DNA of 64,000 bases from positions 682,001 to 746,000 of the forward strand of contig BSBM01000442.1 in NCBI GenBank assembly GCA_027924585.1, written 5' to 3'. This stretch comes from Larix kaempferi (lineage: Eukaryota; Streptophyta; Pinopsida; Pinales; Pinaceae). Shown here piece after piece: positions 10,881 through 22,562 of this stretch. Within the stretch, counting starts at the first letter, position 1; each line of letters opens with the position of its first letter. The translations under genes were made by a program, and so were the position numbers. Under the pieces are notes generated by a model. That model was not told where the DNA came from. It searched no databases and saw only the letters and a program-made list of their open reading frames with translations.

Positions 10881-11158
10881 TGAATATGAGGTAAAGAAGC
10901 AAAAATAGGTTCATTCAATTAGTTTTTTTAAGCTTTTTAAAATCTATGTGAGTATTGGCATTATGCACAACACATACTATGCTATTAGTCTATGTTTAAT
11001 TCCTTTCAGTAATACTAGTCTGATAGGCAGTAGCAACAATTAAACTCATGTTTATTATCTAGGTCAAGTTTTCTTCGAGTCGTCAAAAAATCTGAATTTT
11101 TTATTGTATGTACATATTTTATATAAATCAATAGAAACTATACTAGGTTACCCAAATA
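10881..11158. other. AT-rich DNA, nothing recognised
   Basis: Short stretch between the coding remnant and the 162-bp tandem repeat; no features seen. Confidence 0.5.
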
Positions 11159-11643
11159 AAACTATACCAAACTAGTATAATATCAACAAAGTAAATATAC
11201 AAATATTAACATAAAACTTCATAAACATGAAATAATGTTCATTATCTAATTACTACATTAATACTTTTTAAATTCACAACATTATAACAAATGGAATTTT
11301 AGTGAGTGAAAAACAAAAAAAAACTATACCAAACTAGTATAATATCAACAAATTAAATATACAAATATTAACATAAAACTTCATAAACATGAAATAATGT
11401 GTATTATCTAATTACTACATTAATACTTTTTAAATTCACAACATTATAACAAATAGAATTTTAGTGAGTGAAAAACAACAAAAAAACTATACCAAACTAG
11501 TATAATATCAACAAATTAAATATACAAATATTAACATAAAACTTCATAAACATGAAATAATGTTCATTATCTAATTACTACATTAATACTTTTTAAATTC
11601 ACAACATTATAACAAATGAGATTTTAGTGAGTAAAAAACAAAG
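11159..11643. repeat. three tandem copies of a 162-bp AT-rich unit
   Basis: The phrase CTATACCAAACTAGTATAAT begins units at 11162, 11324 and 11487, giving periods of 162 and 163 bp. Units are nearly identical; differences are a few single bases and the length of the A run at each join. The last unit ends near GTGAGTAAAAAACAAAGG. Confidence 0.93.
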
Positions 11644-14406
11644 GTTATTCCAACTCATTCTAGAAAAGAAGCAATGATGCTTCTATTCACTTTCTAAGTT
11701 TTTTCCAAAACAAAAAAAAAAAGCAATACATGAGGACGTGCTAGTAGACAAACTAAAGAAGATGTATAATACTAGCACAAAAGATACAAAGGAAAGAATA
11801 CATATGTCATATAAGTGGATGTATATACTTATGTATGGTTATCTTACATAATATGATATCACAACATCGCCTTGGTACTTAAGGGATCTACTTAGTATAC
11901 CATAAAGTTAGATATATGATTTCTATCATTTATAATATTTTGAATACAAACTCCTCATCTGCAGAATTTACTTACTATAAACTCATAATCATAGATAAGT
12001 AGATAACACTTATATTATTCAAATAAATATAAAGTAACAAAATCAAGGAAAAGGGATGTTCATTGAAAATTGATAGAGTAGCTTAAACAAATATTAAGTA
12101 ATCATTAAATCTATATATTATTTATTGAATATTAACTAGAGAGCCTACTTATTAAATATAATATGGAAACTTGAAATTCATATAGTTTTAGATAATGTTG
12201 TTGGTTTATATTTATGATGTAAATTTGATGCTTCAGTTGGAAGAATAACTTTGATAGTTACATGGACAAGCCACTCCCAAGGATTTGAAGAGGTAAGCAC
12301 TAGTCGACTAACTATATTGTAGGCACTATAGATATACTTCAAGAATATTATATTACTAAAGGCACTTAACCACAATTGAACAATAAAATCCATACCTCTT
12401 AGCTACTTTCTTAAACCTTTACAAAAATAATAAAAAATATTTTCAAGAGAAAGCATGACATAATTATTATAAAGACCCATTAAATATGACAATGGAGTTT
12501 CAAGGCAATTGTTGTATAATAGATAAATATTTTTAAGGACCATTGTGCTAAACTCCTACATTCCACTAGATTTGTTGATAATAGAACTCTCATGCCTATC
12601 CTATGTCCATGATAAAATTCTAGATATCAACATTATTTGATTGTTCTATGCTAGAAAAGAAACAAGACAACATAATGCACCAAATATGGTCACTTCAGGT
12701 CTTCTTCTTTTTTACTTTTCATAAATGCAGTTCAATTTTCCTAGAGTTTATACTAGGGGCAGCGAATACCAAAATGAATATTTAAATCTCATTGCTTGAG
12801 ATATTCATTACCTCCAAGAAAGTAAGGTAGTTCTATATAGACACATGTTTCATCTTATTCAATCCACTATGTCTCATGTTCATGAACACAATCACATTTT
12901 TCTTGATTTCCCACTTCTTTACTCATTATGTCGGAGCTACCTACCTCATTTTTACCATGACCACTATGCAAACCAAAACCACCATGAAATAGAAGTTTAA
13001 AAGTTGAGACAAGGTTATCATAATAACAATTTGTGATAATTTAGGGATTTATGCACGTTTCATGTTATTGTATACTATAAGAATATGAGTTGGTTCATAA
13101 CTCATTAATTATTTTCAAATTATAACTAATAAAAATTGATATCTCATTCTACAATCTCCTTATAGGAATAATTGGGATAAATTCAAACAAAGAGCAATTT
13201 TAAATTTATACACAATTGGTGCATACCTTCCAAACCACAACGAACATGTGGGTAGATAACGATGAACCTTCTAAACCACGATGAGCAAGTGGGTGTCTAA
13301 TGAACATGAAGTTATGTTTAAGCCCTTAAGGTTGACCGACTCAAAATAAAAATCAATAAATAAGTATAATGCATCACACTTACTTAAAGCTAAAGCTAAA
13401 TCCCATATTCTCTCCAAACACCATAGATGATGAACAAAATGTAGAATGAATAGCGTCAAGTTCCTTAAAAATGGGCCCATATTGCATTAAAATTTATAAG
13501 GGCTAAAAATACAAATGCACATTTTTTAGGCATCCTAGAAAAATTAAATTCAAGAATTCATACATTGCATATTTGAAGGAGAAAATAAACATATACCTAT
13601 CATAAATGTTTTCCATATAACCCAAATAATCAACAAGCACATGGACATCCTTCTATTTATCCCCTTCCCTATTGGACATTCTACCTAGTTTCTATAACCA
13701 ATAACACTAGTACCCATAACCCCAAAACTCAAAAGACAAAACCTAAAACTAGGTAAATTCCCATTTTCCTTGAGGAAAATGTCAATAAAGTAATGTCCCA
13801 ATCAATCCATTATGAAATATCCTAAAAAAAGGTCCAAATGGTAAAATTCTAATAAAAAAAATAACTCATCTTAAAGTAAGGTTGATCCCTTCGAACTTAT
13901 ATTCCAAATTAACTTTACTAGTCTTGAAAGGATTTCACTAGGGTGGTCTTAAACTACTCAGTGGGAAACAGATCTCACTAATTTCCCAAATCCAAATATC
14001 CCATGAACAAGTGCAATGGGAACAACTTCATAGCCCTAAAAAGTAGGGTCCATTTCATATATATCCACTCTTGTCAAGGCCACTATGTAAACCAAAACCA
14101 CCATGAAATATAATGACTAAAAAATTAAATGAAACCATAGAAATAAAATATTCATGCAAATCAACTCAAATTCATCTAGAATAGAGAAAATTGTGGAAAA
14201 TTGTTTTAAACCACGAGAAATTTTCTTGCTTGGTCACATTGACATTACCATTACCATTACACATTTTGAACTTGCTAAGCAAGGGAAGGGAAGGTAACAA
14301 ATGTTTTAGGGTTAATACGCAACACCTTATAGAAGGAGAAGCTACATGAAAAACCTTTGTTTATGTGATCATTATGGAAATTGATTATTCAATGAGGATT
14401 TTGAAA
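11644..14406. other. AT-rich DNA without recognised features
   Basis: No coding frame above about 70 codons shows family motifs, and no LTR or RNA gene was found. Confidence 0.55.
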
Positions 14407-14484
14407 GTTGATTGTCCTAGCAAAACATTGCCATGGTCCAATTTTGGAGGTTGATTGTCCTAGCACAACATTGCCATGGTCCAA
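14407..14484. repeat. 43-bp tandem duplication
   Basis: GTTGATTGTCCTAGCA begins at 14407 and again at 14450. The two units differ by one base in the shared part and each holds ATTGCCATGGTCCAAT. Confidence 0.9.
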
Positions 14485-14780
14485 TGGTAAAAATAAAGAA
14501 TGGTGGCATGAACAAAACAAAAGTTAAATCTAACCTAGGTATCTCCATACCCATCGTATACTCCAAATAAATGTAGTGGATAAACTTCATTGCATTTGTG
14601 AATTGGTAGCAATGCAACACCCATCAAATCTACAAAGAAAACAGGAAAAACAAGCACAACTTTCATGACATGCACAACCTCTACTCCCTTTCCATTGAAT
14701 GGAGATGTAGGAATAAGGAGAAATGTAGTTGTTGTTTGCAAAACAATTACTGTTTCCATAAAAAAATGTCACCTCCCCTA

Positions 14781-15434
14781 TGTTGGATTGTCAGGCTAAA
14801 CTTGACTCAGTAAAGGAGTCAAGGATAAGTTGACCATTGGTGGTTTACAGGAAGAGAAAATTTTAAGGATCCATAATTTTCTTATAGTGTAGAAACCTTG
14901 GTGAATCTTACTAGTTATCAAATTTCCAACTATAAAATGTTTGGCAATATTTTAAAATATATATTCAAATTTCTAAGGGTTTTCTATAGTTTTTGGACAA
15001 TTTTGACAAATTTTAAAGTTACAAATTGTAATCCTACGGAACTTGGGTGAATCATATTTGAAAAAAAAGGAAAAGGGAAAATATTATTGTGGAAAAAACC
15101 TCAAAAATTAGCCCATGGGATAAATTTCACCCCTAAAAATTTCCCTATTTATGGGCTCATGGTTTTAGGTGTCCCATGGTATTGCATGTGATTTAGTATT
15201 CTTAAGGGAATTAGGGAGTCCATTGTAAATTGGTTAAATTGGTCGATGTTGGCCTATGAGTGTTCGGTGATGGCTATATTGGCCATGCCTTGGACATAAT
15301 GGTAAAGTGTAATAGATCTATTATTGGTGGTTTTCCTTGTTTTGGGTTTCCACGGTAGAAATATTCTTCGTCATTGTGTGTGCTTGATTACTATAATTGT
15401 TATATGTATTTTTTCATTTTATCATTTCTTAAAA
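14781..15434 (+). repeat. first LTR of the TRIM-like array, long form
   Basis: Starts TGTTGGATTGTC then the shared CTAAACTTGACTCAGTAAAG, and ends TTCTTAAAAA opposite TTCCTAACAA of the second LTR. It has about 330 bp in the middle (about 14870-15160) that the second copy lacks. Either this is an insertion here or a deletion in the second LTR; the partial third LTR carries the shared TTTACAGG after the start, as here. Confidence 0.65.
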
Positions 15435-15866
15435 ATTGGTTTGAGAGTGATGTTGAAGGAAAACATAAATTTCTTGGAAGATATGGTTTCTTGCATTGAA
15501 CCCAAGCTACTCATACATTGGTCGATGGAAACCTAAATGAATGCGACAAAGCTCACAATTTAAAGTGATGATTCATGGGTATGTGAACCATGGTAAATTA
15601 TATCCAGAAATGCACGGTAAAAATTGAGGATGATCACATGGAAAATGTGGATGAAGTGATCAAATCACTAGAAGCATTTTTTTATAGACTTGGAATTTGA
15701 TCACAATGTAAATGGGCATGTGTACCCATCACTTGGTGAGTCACCTATGAAAATTCTAGAGGTAGATTTAGGTAGACTGAAGAGGTGGGACATATTGTAT
15801 CCCCATATATTTGATTACAAATTTGAGGGGGTTAGTGATTACCTAAGTCAAGTTTAAAGGGGGAAA

Positions 15867-16193
15867 CGTTAGGTTAAAGTTGACTCAATAAAATAATCAA
15901 AGTTGGGTTTACCATTTATGGTTTTGGGTGTCCCATGGTATTTCATTTGATGAATCCCACTTAAGGGCTTGAGTGACTCTATTGTAAATTTCCTAAATTG
16001 GTCGATGTTGGTCTATGAGTGGTCGATGGTGGCCAGATTGGCCATGCCTTGCCCATAGTGGTCAAGGGTAATAGATATATTGTTGGTGGTTCTCCCTATT
16101 TTGGGTTTCCACAGAAAAAATATTCTTCTTCATTGTGTGTTCTTACTTATAATAATTATTATATGTATTTTTTCATTTTATCATTTCCTAACA
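15867..16193 (+). repeat. second LTR of the TRIM-like array (327 bp)
   Basis: Begins CGTTAGGTTAAAG (expected TGTTAGG) after the purine tract and ends CTAACA, giving a TGTTAG/CTAACA inverted terminus. ACTGGTATTAGGCC follows directly and resembles the tRNA-Met primer site. Confidence 0.75.
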
Positions 16194-16655
16194 ACTGGTA
16201 TTAGGCCGAGGTGGAAGGAAAATGTAAATGTCTTAGAAGCTATGGGTGCTTAGATTGAATTCAAGCTACTCATACATTAGTTGTTGGAATAGTAAATGAA
16301 TGTGACCGAGCTCACAAGTTAAAGTGACGATTCATGGGTATGTGAACCATATTAAGTTATAACTAGAAAGGTATGGTAAAAATTGAGGATGATCAAATGG
16401 AATATGTGGATGAAGAAGTGATCAGTTCACTAGAAACATTTTTTATGAATTTAAAATTTGGTCACAATATTGTAAATGGGCATATTGTTGTAATACATGG
16501 TTATGCATGCATTCCCTTGGCTTGGTGAGATTCCTATGAAAACTCTAGAGGGAGATTTAGATAGAATGAAGAGGTGGGGCATGTCGTATCCCCATATACT
16601 TGGTTAAAATTTTGAGGGATTGTTGATTATCACATGTCAAGTTTAAAAGGGTGAA

Positions 16656-16740
16656 TGTTAGGTTAAACTTGACTCAATAAAAGAATCAAACTTGTGTTTA
16701 CCATTGGTGGTTTACAGGCAAGGATGTATTACCTGCAGAT
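16656..16740 (+). repeat. third LTR of the TRIM-like array, 5' part only
   Basis: TGTTAGGTTAAACTTGACTC follows the second purine tract. Similarity to the first LTR fades after TTTACAGGCAAGG, near 16725. Confidence 0.7.
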
Positions 16741-17299
16741 AACAATAGAATCTAAAAAGGAATAGGTATACAAGCTAGTAATTGGAACAACCCCACCCAT
16801 AAAATATAATCCCCCTTAAAATAAAAGGATCCTTAGTTATCAACTTTTTGGGAAATTGAAAAAAAATGAGGAGGGAGAAGCCCCCTATCTGGGAGGTGTC
16901 AAACCTTTTATGTGTAGAGGAGGTGTTGGACCCATGGGTGCATGTCTCTAAAGATGAGCACCCAAAAGCTTATGTGGAGCAATTGTAGCTGATAGATTAC
17001 CAAATCTATAATAAATTATGTTGATTTCCATAAGTTCTCTCTTGATAAATATTCTAAATGGCACAAGGAATAAATTAAGACCTTGAGTCATTTCATACCT
17101 TCTTCAAGTTTGACTTAATGAGTCTAATCTAGGTTCCCTATTTTGTTACTTTTTCCACAGTTCAAAAGTGTGTTCGAATGCTATTGTCTAAGACTCACTC
17201 GGGTGCCATTTTCCTTGACCAAAAAATTGGTATCACATATGAGGTCATGCAGTTATAGGGATACCGTAGGATGGTAAGGATACTTTTGAAGCATTCTCA
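16741..17299. other. unassigned DNA between the TRIM-like array and the gypsy remnant
   Basis: A 40-codon plus-strand frame at 16867-16989 looks protein-like but I cannot place it. The rest shows no motif on either strand. Confidence 0.4.
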
Positions 17300-17308
17300 G
17301 CCCAAGTT

Positions 17309-18597
17309 TTAGCATAGAAAGACCAAGGGATAAGGATCATGACTCATATTTTGGCTTCCTATATTAACAATGAAATGCAATGGAGTTCTCTTCACCCACA
17401 TATGCAAGTGAAAAAGGCACTCACCTTCTTCCATCTCCTCTAGTTCGTTGGGACGGAACTTGGTGGTAGTGATTGTGGAACTGGGTTTTGCATCAATGAT
17501 CTGCTTCCCCTTTCCTGGCTCTAAATTAGAGCCAAATCCTGTATCTGACTCTAATGCTTTAAGCTCGGCCACCAATGACTGCTTTGAGCGACATTCATCA
17601 GTGTTGTTCCAGGGGATTTTATGGAACTCACATTACTTCTTAGTGTCTTTCTTCATCTTACCATTACCCTTCTTTGCTTGCGGCTTAGACTAATTGTCCC
17701 CAGGTTGTCCAACCTTGCTTTGTCCTTTACTCTATGGAATGGGGGTACCTTTTCCCTACTTCTATTATGATACATTCACAGATTCAGGCTCTCATTTATT
17801 CCTCTGCTTTAATTTTTTCTTGATTTTGACAACATAACGATAAGTGTCTCCCATTGACTAGATTTCCAAAAAATCAATTTATGTTTGGATGTACCTATGT
17901 ATACCCCCATGGAACTTTAGAACTAGATGTCGCTTGAAGTATTTGATACCCATCTTGGTGTGCAAGGTATGGAAAGTATTTTTTAACTCTAGCACTGTTT
18001 AGTCCATCTCTGAACACAATGTATTCCATATCATGTATTGATAGTCATAATTTCCAATAGGGTAATATTGTTACTTAAGGACATCCATAAAAGAGGCCCA
18101 GTTGGGATTGGCACCAAACATTTTAGACTCCTCTGTGGATTTTTTCTCACAACAATCCCCCCCCCTAATTTTGTTATATGGGGGACAACCTTAAGAACAA
18201 AGGTGATCTTTTCCCTATCAAAAAATTGTGGACAAAGAAATACCCTTATATTAGATTTAACCATTTTTCTAAAGCATCCACATTTATCTGACCTTCAAAT
18301 ACAGGAATATTAAAACTAACTTGTACCTTGAAGGGGGTGATTCCTCCAAAGTTTTCACTTCACAAAGATGCATCTATCGTTGTTGGCATCCATCGAAGGA
18401 TTTGGGAAAAGTTATCTATCATCATGTCCCTCTATTGCATGAGGGATTCCTTGAGAAATAGATTAATAGGGTATCCTCCTCCCTCATCTCTCTTTTCTTA
18501 TGTCATGGGAGTTAATCAGTGTGGGAAAGGATGGTATTTCAAAGGATCAAGTAACTTGAGTCCCAACTCCTTATACCCTAACCTCATTGGGGACATG
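17309..18597 (-). pseudogene. Ty3/gypsy gag and protease start, heavily degraded
   Basis: Read on the minus strand from about 18597. The segment FFDREKITFVLKVVPH (about 18215-18170) is the gypsy gag core, with the SL.GLA-type continuation in shifted frames to about 17700. The segment CEFHKIPWNNTDECRSKQ (near 17640-17580) is typical of the gag C-terminus, followed by SLVAELKALE and then LFHLHMWVKRTPLHFIV with NIGSQN where the family has D-S-G-S; the catalytic Asp is Asn here, so the protease is dead. Many stops and frame changes. Similarity ends before 17300, so reverse transcriptase and integrase are lost. Confidence 0.75.
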
Positions 18598-18621
18598 CAA
18601 AAGGAAACAAATAAAGAAAAT

Positions 18622-18636
18622 CTTGTTATGATACCA
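18622..18636 (-). promoter_or_regulatory. primer binding site, tRNA-Met type, for the gypsy remnant
   Basis: Minus strand reads TGGTATCATAACAAG, close to the TGGTATCAGAGCAAG common in plant elements, one base downstream of the LTR end. Confidence 0.75.
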
Positions 18637-18637
18637 T

Positions 18638-19475
18638 TGATCCGAGTTTATGAGGGAATGAAATGAAATGCAAAAATACTTTGAAAAATGGTAGAGATAC
18701 ATTAATACTCAATTTCCATTAATGAATGAAATATGCAGGAATTGTAACAAAATGCAAAGTGAAATGAACTCGTTAGAATGGTGGTATTTTATTTCTAAGA
18801 AAAGATGTGACAACTACATCATTTCTAAGAAGTGAGTTACAATGAGGAAAAAAGGCCTTTTAACATAAAGCATCAATGAGAATAATGATAAACATTCAAA
18901 ACCCTAACCCCAGGAGATGAAACACCAAAATGTTTGTGGGACCTGTAGTGGGTAGTTTATATGTCGACTTACCGGGGGCATAAATGTTGCATTCGATCTT
19001 CATTTGGGGTGTTTGGTATCGTGTCGGAAAGGTATAAATAAGAAGTATACATTCTAAATGTCCCAATACATTCCTCTAGAAATGTATTAGGCGTTTTCAT
19101 TCCTAAAATGAATCGTTTAGGGACACAAAACGACCCTAGAAGTTCAAGACCTGAAAAAACCATAAAAAAAATGCCATGATGGAAAACATTGTTTTGAGGT
19201 ATGTGTCCACTTTTAGCCACTACTTCCCTGGGGAAGCACAACATAATGAATATTAATTGAAATTTCACTTTTGGGACCAAGTTGCAGCTTTTGGGGAAAT
19301 ATGTACGATTGAGTTCGTGCCTTCCGAAGGAAAAGGCACAATCCTCTAGATACAGTCAACTTCTAGGTTTCACTTTTATTTTTTTGGTATTTTTTACTTA
19401 CTCAGTTCATATGGATGATGTATAATAGTGGTGAAATTTATTACAATTTTAGTGAGCAAGTTTTGGTTGTTAACA
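18638..19475 (-). repeat. probable 5' LTR of the gypsy remnant (about 838 bp)
   Basis: On the minus strand it would start TGTTAACAACC at 19475 and end CTCGGATCA at 18638, just before the primer site. There is no second copy in the window, so the far limit rests only on TG...CA. The bases upstream on the minus strand, CTAAGAGAGAG, look like a purine tract rather than ordinary flanking DNA. Confidence 0.55.
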
Positions 19476-20407
19476 CTCTCTCTTAGCCCAAGCCATTTTC
19501 TCTCACGCGTAGCCAATTTGATCACCACAAGTCACAACAAGTACCTCATTCAAAAATAAAAACAATGAAACTCTCTTCACTTTCCCCACATAACACAATG
19601 AAGGCCTACCCTTTCTCTACTCAATAGAAACCTACTCAATATCCCATCATAGCACCTTTCCTTTACAATGCTCTTCAATGTGTGTAGAAAGAGTCCAACA
19701 TACTATATACATCTAGAGAATAGCATGTAAATTAATACCTGGCTTCTCAAGCATCAAAAGAGAAAAATATTTATAGTGAGTGAAGGTTCACTAACTTTCC
19801 CATCCTATATGCTCACATACAAACGTCATTCTTCGCTTTAATGTCTACAATTTCCTCTTCATAGTGTCGATTTTGGTTGATTTCTTAGACCAGTAATTAT
19901 TGGAAATGGATAAAACAACATACTATGTAGAACATGTTTTACATGGATATTGAATGATATAATCGAAAGGAAATCAAATGTTTGATGAAAATACAACTAA
20001 AGTTACTTTTGACCATAGTGTGAAGGACTCCTACAATGGTCATAAGAAGTATTTTGAGCTCAGGATTCCTTAACTACATGAGAATACTTTCCCACCAACC
20101 TATCACATGCATTCAATGATTGGTTTTAATAATTCAAAGGAGATAAATGGATTAGTTAAGGCACATGGTAGAAAAGAGATGATTTCTAAGGTTGAAATCT
20201 GGAAAAAGAGGATTGATTTTCCCGTAGCCCCCCTTTTCTCTTCCCCTCTAATGAAATAATAGCCCCTCTAGTGCTCTATACACAACCATATTAGATCATT
20301 GTATTGTTTACCAACATAATATTTACATAGCTTTAAGTCTTCATGCCAATCCTAACACATGGTCCATATATGGATATTTACATCATACATGCCTAGCCAT
20401 TCACTAG
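19476..20407. other. unassigned DNA
   Basis: No motif-bearing frame and no repeat partner in this window. Confidence 0.5.
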
Positions 20408-20656
20408 TCAAGCCTTGGCCTTGAGTTCTTCACTAAGAATATTCACTAGCATATTTACATCATTTACAAAATCTAATTTATACATGCCAAGGGTCAACAT
20501 AAGTGTATTACATTTTTCCATTATTGAGGGAGCAAAGTTTAAAACCAAATCTCTATCTTCTCTTGAATCAATTTCTATTACAAAAACTCCATGATTGCAA
20601 GCGTGGATATAAGGCTTTTCATTATGTAGATGATTCCAAATGTGAAAAAAACACAC
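20408..20656 (-). pseudogene. small frame with a DUF4283-like segment
   Basis: The minus-strand frame of 82 codons contains NHGVFVIEIDSREDRDLVL followed by a hydrophobic stretch. This pattern (a strand ending in hydrophobic-Phe-hydrophobic, then E/D-rich turn, then RD.VL) is like the DUF4283 domain found in plant LINE and zinc-knuckle proteins; that match is from memory of the pattern and weak. Its last codons and the DNA after it (CTCAAGGCCAAGGC then CTAGTGAA) resemble 35760-35800 at the end of cluster B on the same strand, so it may belong to that repeat family instead. Confidence 0.25.
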
Positions 20657-20881
20657 TCATGGATATCTACAAGCTTTGTCCATAAACTGTTAAATCTACA
20701 AATCAAACTATTTCACTAATAATACTTTGGATTCATCTCAACTTCATCCCCTATGATGAAAACTAGGGTTTCAAATACTTTTGCCATAAAATTCCCTCTA
20801 TAAGAAGAGAGAGAGGACCCATTTCTTGAGTCTACCTGCTATTTGAAAGATTGCAAATATGAGTTAAGCATAGCTCCTATG
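20657..20881. other. unassigned DNA before dispersed repeat copy 2
   Basis: No features seen. Similarity to the 39-kb copy starts only at CACTTGGTGAAATC. Confidence 0.5.
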
Positions 20882-21343
20882 CACTTGGTGAAATCAACTG
20901 GGGAAGAAGGGTTGGGATTTCAAAGAAAAACAATGGAAGGGGTCACCAAACTCAAGCAAAGTGAGTGACATCAATGAGCCTTAACCTTGAGAAAACAAAT
21001 TACATTTATAACAAAAAAATTTGATACTTATAAATTGAGATAATATTGTTAATCATAATAAAAGAATTAGCAATGACCATCTCAATGAATCTGACTATAC
21101 TTGTGAAATAATTCAATCTCACATTTCTAATCTATCAATTTATTATTAAAATTCAATTACAATTTTACCATTAAATAATTATATGATATTGTAATTTCCT
21201 TTTTCAACTTTTGAAATTTTCAACATATTTATTTCGTTATTTAGATTATATTAAAATATGGTAACAATTATAATTTATCGTCTTTCAACCAAAATATATT
21301 ATATAATTTTATTATAATAAAAAAGGCAATTATTATGTCTCTT
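20882..21343. repeat. dispersed repeat family, copy 2
   Basis: Starts CACTTGGTGAAATCAACTGG and matches copy 3 (39137-39453) nearly base for base, then copy 1 up to ATTATTATGTCTCTT. It is cut off sharply by the CCT tract at 21344. Confidence 0.92.
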
Positions 21344-22275
21344 CCCCCTCTTCATACTCATCGTCATCCACCCACTCCTACTCCTCCCCTCACCCTCTGT
21401 TGCCCCCCCACACTCTCCTCATCCCATTTTCCCTCCTCCCCCTCCTCCTTCTACTTCTACTCGTCCTCCTCCTCCTCATACCCCCTCGTTTATCCTCCTC
21501 CTCCTCCCCCCCTCCCTTCTCCTCCTCCTCCCCCCACTCCCCTCCTTCCCCCCCCTACCCCCATCTCTCCTCACTCCTCCCCCCATCCTCCTCCTACCCC
21601 TCCTCCCCTCCCCCACTCTCCTCCTCCCCTCCTCCTCTTCCTCCTCCTCCCCCCTCCTCCCCTCCCCCATTATTTTCCCCCTCCTCCTCTTCCTGCCACT
21701 GTCTCCTCCCCCTCCTCCTCCTCCGCCCCCCCCTCTTCCTTCCTCCTCCCCCCCCCCCCCTCTACTCCCTACCCCCTCCTCCTCCTCCTCCTCCTCCTCC
21801 CACCCCTCTGCTTACTCCTCCTCCTCCTCCTCCTCCCTCCTCATCCACCTCCCCCCTTCTCCTCCCCCTCCTCCTCCTCCCACCTCCCCCTCCTCCTCCT
21901 CCCCTCCCCCCTCTTCCCTCCTCCTCCTCCCACCTCCCCCTCCTCCTCCTCCCCTCCCCCCTCTTCCCTCCTCCTCCTCCCACCTCCCCCTCCTCCTCCT
22001 CCCCTCCCCCCTCTTCCCTCCTCCTCCTCCTTCCCCCCCTCCGCTCCCTACCCCCTCCTGCTCCTCCTCCCACCCCTCTCCTCACTCCTCCTCCTCCTCC
22101 TCCCTCCTCATCCACCTCCCCCCTTCTCCTCCCCCACCTCCCCCCTCCCCTCCCCCTCCTCCACCTCCTTCATCCTCCTCTACCCCCTATCCATATCCTC
22201 CTCGCCCCCCCCCCCCCTCTCATCTCCCTCCTCCTCCTCCCCCCCTCATCCTCCTCTCCCTCTCCTCCTCCTCTC

Positions 22276-22306
<31 letters not shown>

Positions 22307-22562
22307 TCCCACCCCTCTCCTCACTCCTCCTCCTCCCTCCTCATCCACCTCCCCCCTTCTACTCCCCCACCTCCCCTCTTCCACCTCCTCCATCCTCATC
22401 CACCCCCTATCCATCTCCTCCTCTCCCACCCACCTCCTCCTCCTCCTCCTCACCCCCCATCTCCTCTCCCTCCTCCCTCCCTCCCTCCCACCCTCCTCCT
22501 CCCCCTCCTCCCACCCTCCTCCTCCCCCTCCTCCCACCCTCCTCCTCCTCCTCCCCCACCTC
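21344..22562. repeat. 1.2-kb CCT/CTC polypyrimidine tract
   Basis: Almost all C and T, based on CCT and CTC with C runs of up to ten. Longer periods are present: a 50-bp unit repeats three times from about 21881 to 22030, a roughly 25-bp unit repeats near 22480-22550, and CTCCTCATCCACCTCCCC recurs at about 21836, 22105 and 22336. Frames of over 400 Ser/Pro/Leu codons on the plus strand, and Gly/Arg/Glu frames on the minus strand, follow from the simple sequence and are not genes. It abuts dispersed repeat copy 2 on the left and the cut end of a gypsy RNase H on the right. Confidence 0.97.

Larger units (their letters stand above)
14781..16740 (+). mobile_element. tandem TRIM-like LTR element array (LTR-internal-LTR-internal-partial LTR)
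   Basis: Two successive blocks of similar sequence can be aligned: 15160-15866 with 15910-16655. Each block ends its LTR part with CATTTTATCATTTC(C/T)TAA and goes straight into a primer-site-like TGGT, then about 430-460 bp of internal DNA, then a purine tract (AAAGGGGGAAA or AAAAGGGTGAA), then the next LTR start with GTTAGGTTAAA(C/G)TTGACTC. The internal parts hold no recognised protein. Short LTRs, short internal DNA and both priming sites are the TRIM pattern. Two internal units sharing a middle LTR is the arrangement produced by recombination between elements. Confidence 0.75.

Noticed and set aside
16867-16989. Forty-codon plus-strand peptide with protein-like composition
   Set aside because: Too short to place and followed by many stops; mentioned only in the interval note.
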